Positions 36,412 through 45,475 are shown, counted from the first letter of the stretch. The stretch: 64,000 nucleotides of DNA from an alpha proteobacterium HIMB114 (GCA_000163555.2 ADAC02000001.1:434001-498000), one strand, 5' to 3'. Translations and numbers: made by a program. The notes: generated from the sequence alone by a model not told the origin.

Positions 36412-36472
36412 AAGTTATTATTTATGTTTTTTAGCTATTTTGTCTATAATTATTCTGTTTACTAATTATTAA
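36383..36472 (+). CDS. Putative 29-aa membrane miniprotein
   Basis: An open frame of 29 codons, ATG at 36383 to TAA at 36470, in the 194-bp spacer after the DUF502 gene. The product would have a polar N-terminus (MAKSLYSLEQSYY) and one membrane span (LCFLAILSIIILF). It has one of the clearest ribosome-binding sites in the window, AAGAGG seven bases upstream, but that site lies in a strong hairpin whose other arm is inside the frame. Nothing else is seen in the remaining spacer to 36529. Confidence 0.4.
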   Translation: MAKSLYSLEQSYYLCFLAILSIIILFTNY

Positions 36473-36529
36473 TTTTTTAGTTTATATAAATTTAATAAAA
36501 TATTGATTATAAACGTTTTTTTTAATATT

Positions 36530-36901
36530 CTAATTTATTAATTTAATTAATGAACCTTCTTGGATAGATTTGAAAAAGTCGATATTATTATTTTTTGTAT
36601 CAAATTTTGCCCATATATTTACTTTAGAAACTAGCCTAATTTCCTTATTTATAGACGCTGGCGTTTTGCCAAAGCCTATTGCAATCGAATTACCTTCTAC
36701 CCAATAAGCAATTTCTCCAAATTCCATGGTATCTCGCGCATTTTCCTCTAATTTTATACCTTTAATTGGAGTTTTAAAATAAATTTCATCACCCCATGTG
36801 CTTATTAATGAACTAAATTCTATTGATTTACTTATGATATGAGCGGTTTTAGTATCTAATAGACTTATATCAATTGTTTTATTGTTAACTAATAATTTCA
36901 T
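36530..36901 (-). CDS. Cyclophilin-like fold protein (TM1367/DUF369 type)
   Basis: A 123-aa protein whose middle carries WGDEIYFKTPIKG, then TMEFGEIAYWVEGNSIAIGFGKTPAS and EIRLVSKVNIWAKF, the pattern of small cyclophilin-like proteins such as T. maritima TM1367. No isomerase active-site Arg motif is present and the biochemical function is unknown. I start at Met 36901, since the upstream opening to 36937 adds a hydrophobic leader that overlaps the integrase promoter region. Confidence 0.78.
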   Translation of the reverse strand: MKLLVNNKTIDISLLDTKTAHIISKSIEFSSLISTWGDEIYFKTPIKGIKLEENARDTMEFGEIAYWVEGNSIAIGFGKTPASINKEIRLVSKVNIWAKFDTKNNNIDFFKSIQEGSLIKLIN

Positions 36902-36930
36902 TATTACGAAATAAATGCATTTTATTAGTA

Positions 36931-36959
36931 TTGACATCTATTATTGGTTGTATTATTAG
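36931..36959 (+). promoter_or_regulatory. Candidate sigma70-type promoter for the integrase gene
   Basis: A consensus -35 box TTGACA (36931-36936) is followed after exactly 17 bp by TATTAG (36954-36959, four of six matches to TATAAT). The predicted leader before the ATG at 36990 is about 25 nt. It lies in the 88-bp region between the divergent cyclophilin-like and integrase genes. Confidence 0.5.
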
Positions 36960-36989
36960 TAACGATAATTTATTGTTATCAATAGTAAT

Positions 36990-37943
36990 ATGAGTGACTT
37001 AATATATAAAAAAAATTTAGAAATTCAAACAATTGAAAATATTAAAAATTCAAAGGCTTTAAACACAAATAGAGCATATAGATCTGACTACAAAGATTTT
37101 ATTGATTTTTGTAAAAACAATAATTTTGATTATTTAAAACCTGACCCAAAAACAATAAGCTTTTATTTAACAGATTTATCTAACAAAAAATATAAATTTA
37201 GCACAATAAGACGAAGATTAGTTTCCCTTTCATTAGCAAATAAGCTCAATGGGAACTATATTGATACCAAACATCCTGTAATAGATGAAAATTTAAAATC
37301 CATTAGAAGAAAATTAGGAAATTATCAAAGAGGTAAAAAGCCAATTTTACTTGAGGAGTTGCATAAAATAATAAATGCCATAGAAAAAAATGAAACAAAA
37401 ATAAGAAAAATTAGAGATAAATCTATTATTTTACTTGGATTTTCAGGTGGTTTTAGAAGATCAGAAATTGTATCTTTAGACTTTGGGGATATAGAATTCG
37501 TAAAAGAGGGATTGAAAATATTCTTACAAAAATCAAAAACTGATCAGTATAGTAATGGATTTTTAAAAGGTATACCCTACTTAAATGATCAACAAATTTG
37601 TGCCGTAACATCCTTAAAAGAATGGATAAATATATCAAATATAAAAAGTGGTCCACTTTTTAGAAAAATTTCTAAATCTGAAAAATTATTAGAAAATAGA
37701 TTAACTGGACAAACAGTAGCCTTAATTATTAAAAAATATACTAAAATAGCTGATATAAATAATATTAATTTTTCAGGACATAGTTTAAGAGCTGGTTTTG
37801 CCACTGTAGCAGCTTCTTTAGGAGCTGATGAAAGAAGTATCATGAGTATGACTGGTCATAAATCATCGACAATGGTTAGGCGCTATATTAGAGAAAGCAA
37901 TTTATTTAGTAACAATGCATTAAATAAAATATCAAAGTTTTGA
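36990..37943 (+). CDS. Tyrosine recombinase / phage-type integrase
   Basis: A 317-aa site-specific recombinase. The N-terminal SAM-like DNA-binding domain spans ~res 10-110. The catalytic domain has Arg156 (GFRRSEIV), Lys183 (KSKTDQ), His264 and Arg267 (GHSLRAGFAT), His290 (TGHKSSTMV) and Tyr299 (RRYIRE), so all residues needed for activity are present. It differs from XerC/XerD in sequence around these motifs. No phage, transposon or cassette genes accompany it and I found no clear attachment sites. Base composition is like the neighbourhood. Confidence 0.92.
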   Translation: MSDLIYKKNLEIQTIENIKNSKALNTNRAYRSDYKDFIDFCKNNNFDYLKPDPKTISFYLTDLSNKKYKFSTIRRRLVSLSLANKLNGNYIDTKHPVIDENLKSIRRKLGNYQRGKKPILLEELHKIINAIEKNETKIRKIRDKSIILLGFSGGFRRSEIVSLDFGDIEFVKEGLKIFLQKSKTDQYSNGFLKGIPYLNDQQICAVTSLKEWINISNIKSGPLFRKISKSEKLLENRLTGQTVALIIKKYTKIADINNINFSGHSLRAGFATVAASLGADERSIMSMTGHKSSTMVRRYIRESNLFSNNALNKISKF

Positions 37944-37987
37944 GTATTCAAATTTTAAAATACTTTGAGACGATTAAAAAAATATAA

Positions 37988-40054
37988 TCAAGACCAAAGA
38001 TATTTTTTGTGTATTTTTTTACTTAAAATTACATCTAGTATATAATTTATAATAAGGTCTGTATTCATTAAAGAGTGATATTTATAATACGATCTCATTG
38101 AAATTTTTTTTCTTAATTTAGGTTTTTTTAGATAATAAAGTATCTTATTTTTTAAGTCGTATTCATTTTTAAAGTTAATTAATTCATTTTTATTAAAAAA
38201 ATCAGAATATTTATTTTTTTCTTCATTTAAAACAAAGCAGCCATTACCAATTAATGTAGATATCCGGTCACTAGAATAATGTTTTTTGTATTTACCACGA
38301 CTTAGATTAATTAAGATTTTGCTATTTTGAATTTTATTATAAAATTTATATCCCCATACTGGTTGTATACCTTCTATTCCTACAAAATAACATTTTATAT
38401 TATCTGGAATTATTTTTTTTACTTTCTTTAAAAAAAACTCCCTTTCGTCAATTTTTCCTGGTTTTAAAATTCCCCTATTCTGCCCATGACTTAATGCAAA
38501 AAAAACATCGATTTCTTTTTTTAATAAATTGTATGACTTAAGTTTATCGATTTTCTTATTCACTGGATAAGGAATGAAATTAATTTTTTGTAATATATCT
38601 TGTTTTTTTAGTTTATTTGGATCTGATGATATAAAAATTCTATCTAAATATTTATAATCATAAAAAACATTTTTAAATTTAAAAAACTCACCAGAGATAG
38701 AATCAATAAAAATTTTTATTATTTTTATATCTTTTTTAATAGCTCTAATTATTTCAAAAGTTTTTAGATCAATTCTATCTGTATGTCCTAGTATAATTAA
38801 ATCAGGTTTGAATGATTTAACTTTATCAATAATGTTATTATTAAAACTTTTTTTTCCAGATATATCTAAAATTCCCCTGTTATCTCTAATAAAATCTCTG
38901 TCACTAACATTAATTAATTTTAACGGATAATCCTTTAATCCAAGATTAAGTTTGTTAAAAAAAGAATAGAATAATCTATGTTTATTTTTTAAGTTTAAAT
39001 TTGAAATTAAAAAAACTTTTTTTATTTTAATATTTTTGTATCTAATTTTTGATATAGTTTTTAAAAAACGTTCATTTGAAAAGTTAAAATTTTTATAAAT
39101 TTTTCTGCTTAAACTTTGTAATTTATTTCTATTAGACAAAAGCTTAATCAATAATTGAAACAATGCATTAGAAGAATTATTTTTTAAAATAAAACCATCC
39201 AAATTAGTTTCGGGCAGACCACCTTTATTAGAGGTTATAGCAATAGATCCATGCGCGGCAGACTCTATTGGTAATCTGCCTAACGGTTCCTCCCAACTCG
39301 ATGGAGCAATAGAAATCATAGCTTTTTTATAAATGTTATAGACTTTTTTATTACTGATTTGACCTAATTCATTTATATGATTTTCGATGGGTATTACTCT
39401 TCTGGATTCAGTGCCAGCAGAAATAATTTTCCAATCTGAGAATTTCTTAATTTTTTTTAACTTTTTAGTTGCCTTAACAAAAATATCATAACCTTTAGAA
39501 TGATTTAACTTTCCACAGAAAAAAATTATTTTTTTCTTTGGTATATAATTTGACTTTTTTACACCCGGGTAAACAACTATATTGTTTTTATTAATTAAGT
39601 TGTTTTTTTCAAATTTCTTTTTTATCCATTTGCTCAAAAAAATAATCTGACAATTATCATTTATATATTTTTTTTCTTTATAAGATTTTGAACCTCTAAG
39701 GGTATCGGGGTCATTATGAAAAAAAAATATAATTCTTGATGTGGGGAAATTTTTTCTAATTTCTTTAATATATTCAGGCCTATTATGAATTTCTATGGTT
39801 TCAAAATTAATATAAGAAAATTTTTTAATAAAATATTTGATATAATTATAATTTTTGAAATATTTTTTTTGAATTGGGTTGTAGAAAAAACTGTTTTTAA
39901 ATTTTTTATTTATACTTGATTTAGAACCATAAATAATAAATTCTTTAATATTTTCATTTATCAAACTCTCTTTGACAAAAATTGAAGCCGCGCCAGCATT
40001 ATCAACACTAAAGCTCTCTTTATAAGGTAAAATTATAGCTCTTTTTTTATACAT
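37988..40054 (-). CDS. Double-domain glycosyltransferase (GT4-like plus CgeB/DUF3880-like)
   Basis: A 688-aa protein. The N-terminal half is a GT-B glycosyltransferase: FCGKLNHSKGYDIFVKATKKL, then SWEEPLGRLPIESAAHGSIAIT with the donor-binding Glu pattern of family GT4. From about res 350 a second module begins (VFLISNLNLKNK), with PDLIILGHTDRIDLK, WGYKFYNKIQNSKILINLSRG and IGNGCFVLNEEKN, resembling CgeB-like GT-B C-terminal domains. It probably builds surface glycans. The upstream opening to 40144 overlaps tatD and is rejected; the Met at 40054 still overlaps tatD by 8 bp. Confidence 0.8.
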   Translation of the reverse strand: MYKKRAIILPYKESFSVDNAGAASIFVKESLINENIKEFIIYGSKSSINKKFKNSFFYNPIQKKYFKNYNYIKYFIKKFSYINFETIEIHNRPEYIKEIRKNFPTSRIIFFFHNDPDTLRGSKSYKEKKYINDNCQIIFLSKWIKKKFEKNNLINKNNIVVYPGVKKSNYIPKKKIIFFCGKLNHSKGYDIFVKATKKLKKIKKFSDWKIISAGTESRRVIPIENHINELGQISNKKVYNIYKKAMISIAPSSWEEPLGRLPIESAAHGSIAITSNKGGLPETNLDGFILKNNSSNALFQLLIKLLSNRNKLQSLSRKIYKNFNFSNERFLKTISKIRYKNIKIKKVFLISNLNLKNKHRLFYSFFNKLNLGLKDYPLKLINVSDRDFIRDNRGILDISGKKSFNNNIIDKVKSFKPDLIILGHTDRIDLKTFEIIRAIKKDIKIIKIFIDSISGEFFKFKNVFYDYKYLDRIFISSDPNKLKKQDILQKINFIPYPVNKKIDKLKSYNLLKKEIDVFFALSHGQNRGILKPGKIDEREFFLKKVKKIIPDNIKCYFVGIEGIQPVWGYKFYNKIQNSKILINLSRGKYKKHYSSDRISTLIGNGCFVLNEEKNKYSDFFNKNELINFKNEYDLKNKILYYLKKPKLRKKISMRSYYKYHSLMNTDLIINYILDVILSKKIHKKYLWS

Positions 40055-40820
40055 TAAAAAAAATACTATTAAAATTTTGAGTTGTAATTTTTGATGCAGT
40101 ATTAAAATCAATATTTTTGATTTTAGATATTTCGTTACACACATATTTTACATTTGATGGATGATTTTTTTTTCCTCTATATGGATGAGGAGTTAAATAG
40201 GGTGAATCAGTTTCAATTAATATTTTCTTTATGTCAATTGCTTCACACGCCTCTCTTATATTATTTGCATTTTTAAAAGTTATATTCCCACTAAATGATA
40301 TATAACAACCTAATCCAGAACATTTTATTGCAAAATCAACTGATCCTGAGAAGCAATGTATAATAAATTTTAAATTATTATTTGAATATTTTTTTAAAAT
40401 TAAATATGTATCATCCTCTGCATCCCTTGTATGAACAATTACAGGGAGATTAAATTTTATTGCAATTTTAATTTGTTCTTCAAAGTAAAAGAATTGTAAA
40501 TTTTTATCAAAATCTCTGTAATAATCTAAACCAGTTTCGCCTATACCAATAATTTTATTTGATGATTTTATTAATTGCTCTAATACTAAAAGATCTTCTT
40601 TTTTGGAATTAACAGTTGAATTTGGGTGAATACCAACAGTGCAAAAAATTTCATTATATTTTTGCGCAAGCTCAATATTTTTTTTGGATGTTGTCAGATC
40701 AACTCCAATAGAAAGAAGTTTGTAGATATTATTTTTTTTGCACTCATCTATGGTCCCTTGTATATCGTTTATATAAGGCTCGTAATATAAGTGGCAGTGT
40801 GAGTCGATTAAACTATTCAT
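40047..40820 (-). CDS. tatD: TatD family metal-dependent hydrolase/DNase
   Basis: A 257-aa TIM-barrel metallohydrolase with the DSHCHL motif at the start (res 6-11), GIGETGLDYYRD, VIVHTRDAEDD, IHCFSGSVDFA and LIETDSPYLTPHPYRG near the end; all metal ligands are present. The family has nuclease and D-Tyr-tRNA deacylase reports. It follows metG with an 8-bp overlap in the conserved tmk-holB-metG-tatD operon. Confidence 0.95.
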   Translation of the reverse strand: MNSLIDSHCHLYYEPYINDIQGTIDECKKNNIYKLLSIGVDLTTSKKNIELAQKYNEIFCTVGIHPNSTVNSKKEDLLVLEQLIKSSNKIIGIGETGLDYYRDFDKNLQFFYFEEQIKIAIKFNLPVIVHTRDAEDDTYLILKKYSNNNLKFIIHCFSGSVDFAIKCSGLGCYISFSGNITFKNANNIREACEAIDIKKILIETDSPYLTPHPYRGKKNHPSNVKYVCNEISKIKNIDFNTASKITTQNFNSIFFNV

Positions 40821-42315
40821 ATTTTTTAAAAAGTATATCAGGTTTTGTTAACTGATCATTTATGGTTAATTTTTCATTTATATTATCAATTTTTATTTGA
40901 TTTTCATTTATATTTAAGCTTTTTAAAAATTTAATACTTGCTAATGGCATCACAGGATAAAGTAAAATAAAAATATTTTTTAATGCTACTAAGGTTGAAA
41001 ACAGAATATTTTTAATATTTTGCTCTGAATTGTTTTTTTTATTCCATGGCTCATTATCGTTGACGTATTTATTTATGGTAGATGAATATGAGTGAATAAA
41101 TTTTGTATAATTATGTAATTCGTATTTATCAATAAATTGTATGATTGTTTTTTTATCTACCAACAAATCACTATTTATAGTGTAACCATCATTTATTTGA
41201 GGAACTTTGCATTCATAATTTTTATTTAATATAGTAAATATACGATTAGATAAATTTCCAATATTATTTGCTAGATCGTTTAGCGTTATTCTTAAATTAT
41301 CGATATTAATTTTTCCGTCCAAACCAAAAATTACATCTTTCATTAAATAATACCTAATTTCATCTGATCCATACTGATTTATTAGTTCCAAAGGATCTAA
41401 AATATTTCCTTTAGATTTTGACATTTTTTCTTCTCCTGAAAGTATCCAGCCATGCCCAAATATTTGTTTTGGAACAGGAAGTTTTGCTGCCATTAAAAAA
41501 GCTGGCCAATATACTGCATGAAATCTTAAAATATCTTTTCCAATTATGTGAACATCTGCTGGCCAGAAACCGTTATGATTATCAAAATAATTAGTGGCGC
41601 TTAAATAATTTGTAAGCGCATCTAACCATACATACATGACGTGTTTTTTATTATTTGGCACATCGATTCCCCAATCAAAAGTTGTTCTTGATACTGATAA
41701 ATCTTTCAATCCTCCAGAAATAAAACTTATAACTTCATTTTTTCTACTTTCTGGCTGTATAAAATTTGGATTATTTTTATAAAAATCAAGCAATGGTTGC
41801 TGCCACTCAGAAAGTTTAAAAAAAAAACTTTCTTCTTCCATCCAGGTTACCTCGCTACCACTACTTTTAGAAATTTTTTTGCCATCTATTTCTTCTACTT
41901 CATTTTCTAAATAATATGCTTCGTCAGATACAGAATACCAACCTGCATATTTTGACAGATAAAGCTGGTCGTTTTCTTGAAGAAGTGACCATAGTTTTTT
42001 AACAGTATTTTTATGTCTTTCTTCAGTTGTTCTAATAAAATCGGTGTTACTTAAATTCAGTGTATTACTTAGGTCAATAAAAGTTTGTGAAATTTTATCA
42101 CAAAAAGACAAAGGATCGCTATTATGCTCTTCTGCTGCCCTTTGTATCTTTAATCCATGTTCATCAGTACCAGTTAAAAAAGAAACATCACATCCATCAA
42201 TTCTTTTAAATCTTGCAATAACATCACTAGCAATACTTGAATAAGCATGTCCCATATGTGGCTTTGCAGATGGATAATATATTGGTGTTGTAATATAAAA
42301 TTTTTTTTTATTCAT
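40813..42315 (-). CDS. metG: Methionyl-tRNA synthetase
   Basis: Class I aminoacyl-tRNA synthetase, 500 aa. The HIGH box occurs as PSAKPHMGHAYS and the KMSKS loop as [12 protein letters not shown]. The knuckle region has no CxxC zinc pairs, as in the zinc-free MetRS type of Alphaproteobacteria and mitochondria, and there is no C-terminal dimerisation domain. It is joined to holB by a one-base overlap. Confidence 0.97.
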   Translation of the reverse strand: MNKKKFYITTPIYYPSAKPHMGHAYSSIASDVIARFKRIDGCDVSFLTGTDEHGLKIQRAAEEHNSDPLSFCDKISQTFIDLSNTLNLSNTDFIRTTEERHKNTVKKLWSLLQENDQLYLSKYAGWYSVSDEAYYLENEVEEIDGKKISKSSGSEVTWMEEESFFFKLSEWQQPLLDFYKNNPNFIQPESRKNEVISFISGGLKDLSVSRTTFDWGIDVPNNKKHVMYVWLDALTNYLSATNYFDNHNGFWPADVHIIGKDILRFHAVYWPAFLMAAKLPVPKQIFGHGWILSGEEKMSKSKGNILDPLELINQYGSDEIRYYLMKDVIFGLDGKINIDNLRITLNDLANNIGNLSNRIFTILNKNYECKVPQINDGYTINSDLLVDKKTIIQFIDKYELHNYTKFIHSYSSTINKYVNDNEPWNKKNNSEQNIKNILFSTLVALKNIFILLYPVMPLASIKFLKSLNINENQIKIDNINEKLTINDQLTKPDILFKKYE

Positions 42316-43091
42316 TAATTAAACTTTTTTATTATTTTTCTAATATCATTATTTAAAAACAAATTAAGCTTAATTTTTTTCAATGTATTTAGATTTAAAT
42401 CTACTGAATCCAATATTTTTGTACTAAAAATTTTATAGAATAAATTTTGATTATCTTTTTTTAATTTTTCTAAGTTTGGGTTTAAATTATAAAAATATTT
42501 TCTCAAAAAAATTCCAGGTGTATCATTGAGATTAATGTTTTCTGAAAAATCATCTATATTATTATCAAACACAAATTTTGCTATAATAGCTTTATAATAT
42601 TTCTTATTTAAAAATAATTTTTTTACAAAACATCTAGACATTAATGTTTCTACATTTTGATCAATTAAACTAGATGTAAATATAAAATATATATTTTCAC
42701 CAGGCTGTTCTATAAGTTTTAATAATGCGTTTACTGAATTAACATTTAAAAATTGAGAATTTTTTATTATTATAAATTTTGGCAAATCATTAAATGATTT
42801 TAACTGGCAAAAATTTATTATATTTCTAATGTCGTCAATTTTAACGGCTTGCTCAGAACTTTCATTTTTTAAGATTAAAACATTGCTATCTGAAATTAAT
42901 TCATCCTCAATATTTGTATTATTTTTTTTTAATAACAAAGACACAAGATTCAGGCAAAACGTATATTTGCCAATACCATCAAGCCCCTGAATCATTAAAG
43001 TTTGCGGTAGTTTTTTAATATCAAAAAGATTTTTAAAAAGTTTTAGCTCTCGTTCAAAACCGATAACTTTATTTGAAATTTTTAATGGCAT
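42315..43091 (-). CDS. holB: DNA polymerase III delta' subunit (HolB-like)
   Basis: Clamp-loader subunit, 258 aa (short compared with about 330 in E. coli). An AAA+ P-loop GLDGIGKYTF lies near the start, with the sensor region SVNALLKLIEQPGENIYFIF and the SRC motif (LMSRCFVKK). The four-cysteine zinc module of longer clamp-loader proteins is absent. Identity rests partly on the tmk-holB-metG-tatD operon. Confidence 0.88.
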   Translation of the reverse strand: MPLKISNKVIGFERELKLFKNLFDIKKLPQTLMIQGLDGIGKYTFCLNLVSLLLKKNNTNIEDELISDSNVLILKNESSEQAVKIDDIRNIINFCQLKSFNDLPKFIIIKNSQFLNVNSVNALLKLIEQPGENIYFIFTSSLIDQNVETLMSRCFVKKLFLNKKYYKAIIAKFVFDNNIDDFSENINLNDTPGIFLRKYFYNLNPNLEKLKKDNQNLFYKIFSTKILDSVDLNLNTLKKIKLNLFLNNDIRKIIKKFN

Positions 43092-43707
43092 TTTTTTTAA
43101 TTAAATAATTAACAATTTGTATTGTGATATCTTTTTTATTTTTTGTACCATCAATCATGATTATTCTGTTGTGTTTTTTTTTTAAATTTATAAAACTTTT
43201 TCTTAATTTATTGAGTTTTTTTTCTCCATATTTATCAAATCTATCTAGCCTACCCCTACCCTTTACCCTTGATTTTGAAGTCTTTACTGGAATATCTATA
43301 AAGAATGTAATTTTTGGAAAACTTTTTTTACTTATTAAATTTTGCAAAAAATTTATTAATTTAATATCTTGTCCTTGTTCGTAATGTTGATAGGCGTATG
43401 TAGAGTCTATATATCTATCACATAGAACTAAATACCCTTTTTTTATAAGTTTTTTAATTTTTAAAAAATGATTAGATCTTGCTGCAAATAGCAATAGCAG
43501 TTCTGTTAAATTATCTTCATTATTTTTTAAATCTTTAATTATTATTTTTCTTATTTTTTCTGCTAATCTCGTTCCACCAGGCTCTCTAGTTTTAATACAC
43601 TTGATTTTTCTTTTTTTTAAAAATTTATATACTTCGTTAATTTGCGTTGATTTTCCACTACCTTCGATACCCTCAAAAGTAATTAAATTACCCTTTTCTA
43701 TCCCCAT
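43069..43707 (-). CDS. tmk: Thymidylate kinase
   Basis: Phosphorylates dTMP to dTDP. The 212-aa kinase has a P-loop FEGIEGSGKSTQ, TREPGGTRLAEKIR, the DRYIDSTYAYQHYEQG substrate loop, and a lid with KGRGRLDRFD. It overlaps holB by 23 bp and dac by 10 bp, consistent with one transcript. Confidence 0.96.
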   Translation of the reverse strand: MGIEKGNLITFEGIEGSGKSTQINEVYKFLKKRKIKCIKTREPGGTRLAEKIRKIIIKDLKNNEDNLTELLLLFAARSNHFLKIKKLIKKGYLVLCDRYIDSTYAYQHYEQGQDIKLINFLQNLISKKSFPKITFFIDIPVKTSKSRVKGRGRLDRFDKYGEKKLNKLRKSFINLKKKHNRIIMIDGTKNKKDITIQIVNYLIKKNAIKNFK

Positions 43708-44834
43708 ATTAAAAGACTTATGGAATTTAAAAATCTTACAAAGAAATTTTCTTTCTCAGTGTTTAAAGAGGAATAGAGAATTTCTGATTTTATTAAATCA
43801 TTATCATAATAAATATTCAATTTAGATACTGGAGAACCTTTTTTTAATTCACTAGAAAGTATATCTTTTTCATGATCAATTTCGATTTTTAATTTGTTTT
43901 TTTTTCTTTTTGGTATTGTTAAATAAATATTATTCTTTAGTTCTAATTGCACAGTTTTTTGTTTCAAATTCCAAGTTTTGATCTTGTAATTTTTATCTAT
44001 TTTATTAATTTTTAATAAATCAAATCTATTTTCAGCATAACTAAGTAATCTGACTGTTTCTCTTGATCTAGCATTTTTAGAATCTGTTCCACTTACAACA
44101 CTTAAGATTCTTCTGTCATTTTTTTTTATTGTTGCGGCTAATGAGTATCCAGAATTATTTAGGTAACCAGTTTTTATACCATCCCCACCCATATCTTTGT
44201 ATAATATTGGATTTCTATTACCTTGCGTAATAGGTGCACCACCAGTTCTGTCCCAAGTAAATTTTTTTTCAGAATAATATTTGTACAAATTTGGAAAATT
44301 ATTTATTAAATAAATTGACATTTTAGAAATATCTTCAACTGTAGAATAATTATTACCATCATAAATGCCTGATGAATTTGCAAATCTAGTATTGGATAAA
44401 CCAATTTTTTCAGCCATATTGTTCATCATATTTACAAACTCTTCTTCTGTTCCTGCAATTCCTTCTGCTAAAGCGATACAGGCATCATTACCAGATACTA
44501 TAATTATTCCTTTTAATAAATTTTCAACGCTAACTCTGTCATTAGGCATAATAAACATTGAAGAAAATCCTTTTGAAGACATTCTCCAAGCATTTTTTGA
44601 TACTTTAAATTTTTCTTCTAATTTTAAATCTCCTTTTTTGATTAAATCAAAGGCAACAATTGCTGTCATAATTTTTGTTATAGAAGCTGGAGATATTTTT
44701 TGTTCTTTATTTTTTTCAAATAAAACCTCTCCAGATAAAACATCAATAAGATAAGCTTGTTTTGCACTTGTTTCTAAAGCGCTAGATTTGACAGAAATAA
44801 ATAGAAAACAAATTATGAAAATTTTTTTTATCAT
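43698..44834 (-). CDS. dacC: D-alanyl-D-alanine carboxypeptidase (penicillin-binding protein 5/6 family)
   Basis: Trims peptidoglycan stem pentapeptides in the periplasm. The 378-aa protein has a signal peptide to about Ala19, then SITK (Ser51-Lys54, the acylation motif), SGN at res 114-116, and KTG at 221-223. A C-terminal beta domain and a final hydrophobic helix (FLNSISLLIW) fit membrane anchoring. Placement between the RlpA-like gene and tmk matches the alphaproteobacterial cell-wall cluster. dacA is an equally acceptable name. Confidence 0.94.
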   Translation of the reverse strand: MIKKIFIICFLFISVKSSALETSAKQAYLIDVLSGEVLFEKNKEQKISPASITKIMTAIVAFDLIKKGDLKLEEKFKVSKNAWRMSSKGFSSMFIMPNDRVSVENLLKGIIIVSGNDACIALAEGIAGTEEEFVNMMNNMAEKIGLSNTRFANSSGIYDGNNYSTVEDISKMSIYLINNFPNLYKYYSEKKFTWDRTGGAPITQGNRNPILYKDMGGDGIKTGYLNNSGYSLAATIKKNDRRILSVVSGTDSKNARSRETVRLLSYAENRFDLLKINKIDKNYKIKTWNLKQKTVQLELKNNIYLTIPKRKKNKLKIEIDHEKDILSSELKKGSPVSKLNIYYDNDLIKSEILYSSLNTEKENFFVRFLNSISLLIWG

Positions 44835-45475
44835 TGAACTCTTATATTAAAACCGATTAAACCAATTTTTCCTAATTTTAAATATATATTATCGTATTCC
44901 GTTAAGTTTTTTAATGGACCTATAGAAATAATATGATTTTTAGGAGCATAATTCTTATAAATTAATTTTTTATTTTTAATATTCAAATTTAATAACCTAA
45001 ATAATGTCTCAGAGTAAGTTTTGTAATAAAATGGACCAAAATCTAAAAAAATTTTTTTTGTTACAACTTTTTGATTATCAATTTTCAAAACCTCTATGGT
45101 TTCTATCTTAACTTTATTATTAATTTTTTTTTCTTCATCAAAAGTTTTTGCTTTTTTTGCAATAAATGATTTATTCTCTCTCACAGACTGGACAAGAACA
45201 AGTGGAAATTCTCTACTTAAGCTAATTTCATCGTAGACAATTTCTGGCAAATAAATAATTCTTGGGTCAGTTGATTTTAATTGATCGTCTACTTTGTAAA
45301 CTTTGCTAATTTTATTTTTTTTATTTGTAATTTTGATCAGACTATCTTTTTGTAAATATGAAATTATTTTATTGTTTTTGGAAATACCAGCGAATCCGGT
45401 TTTTTCATATACTTGATATTTATTAGAACAAGAAACTATAAAAAAAAAAAATATAAGTAAAATTTTTTTATACAT
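44831..45475 (-). CDS. rlpA: RlpA-like lipoprotein with SPOR-type C-terminus
   Basis: A 214-aa lipoprotein: the signal ends in IVSC with Cys16. It occupies the position of rlpA between mltB and dac. The C-terminal ~70 residues (LDFGPFYYKTYSETLF ... ISIGPLKNLTEYDNIY) fit the SPOR peptidoglycan-binding repeat. The middle retains only a blurred double-psi barrel (KDSLIKITNKKNKISKVYKVDDQL). The usual GLASWYG and NDRGPF motifs are missing, so lytic transglycosylase activity is doubtful. Assignment leans on context. Confidence 0.66.
   Translation of the reverse strand: MYKKILLIFFFFIVSCSNKYQVYEKTGFAGISKNNKIISYLQKDSLIKITNKKNKISKVYKVDDQLKSTDPRIIYLPEIVYDEISLSREFPLVLVQSVRENKSFIAKKAKTFDEEKKINNKVKIETIEVLKIDNQKVVTKKIFLDFGPFYYKTYSETLFRLLNLNIKNKKLIYKNYAPKNHIISIGPLKNLTEYDNIYLKLGKIGLIGFNIRVQ

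Noticed and set aside
36951-36990. 40-bp partial palindrome directly before the integrase start, as an attachment or operator site
   Set aside because: Only about 13 of 20 positions are symmetric and the sequence is nearly pure A/T, so chance is enough to explain it.
44365-44754. A 129-codon open frame opposite the D-Ala-D-Ala carboxypeptidase gene
   Set aside because: It spans the antisense of the SxxK and SGN motifs, so the reading frame is explained by the real gene.
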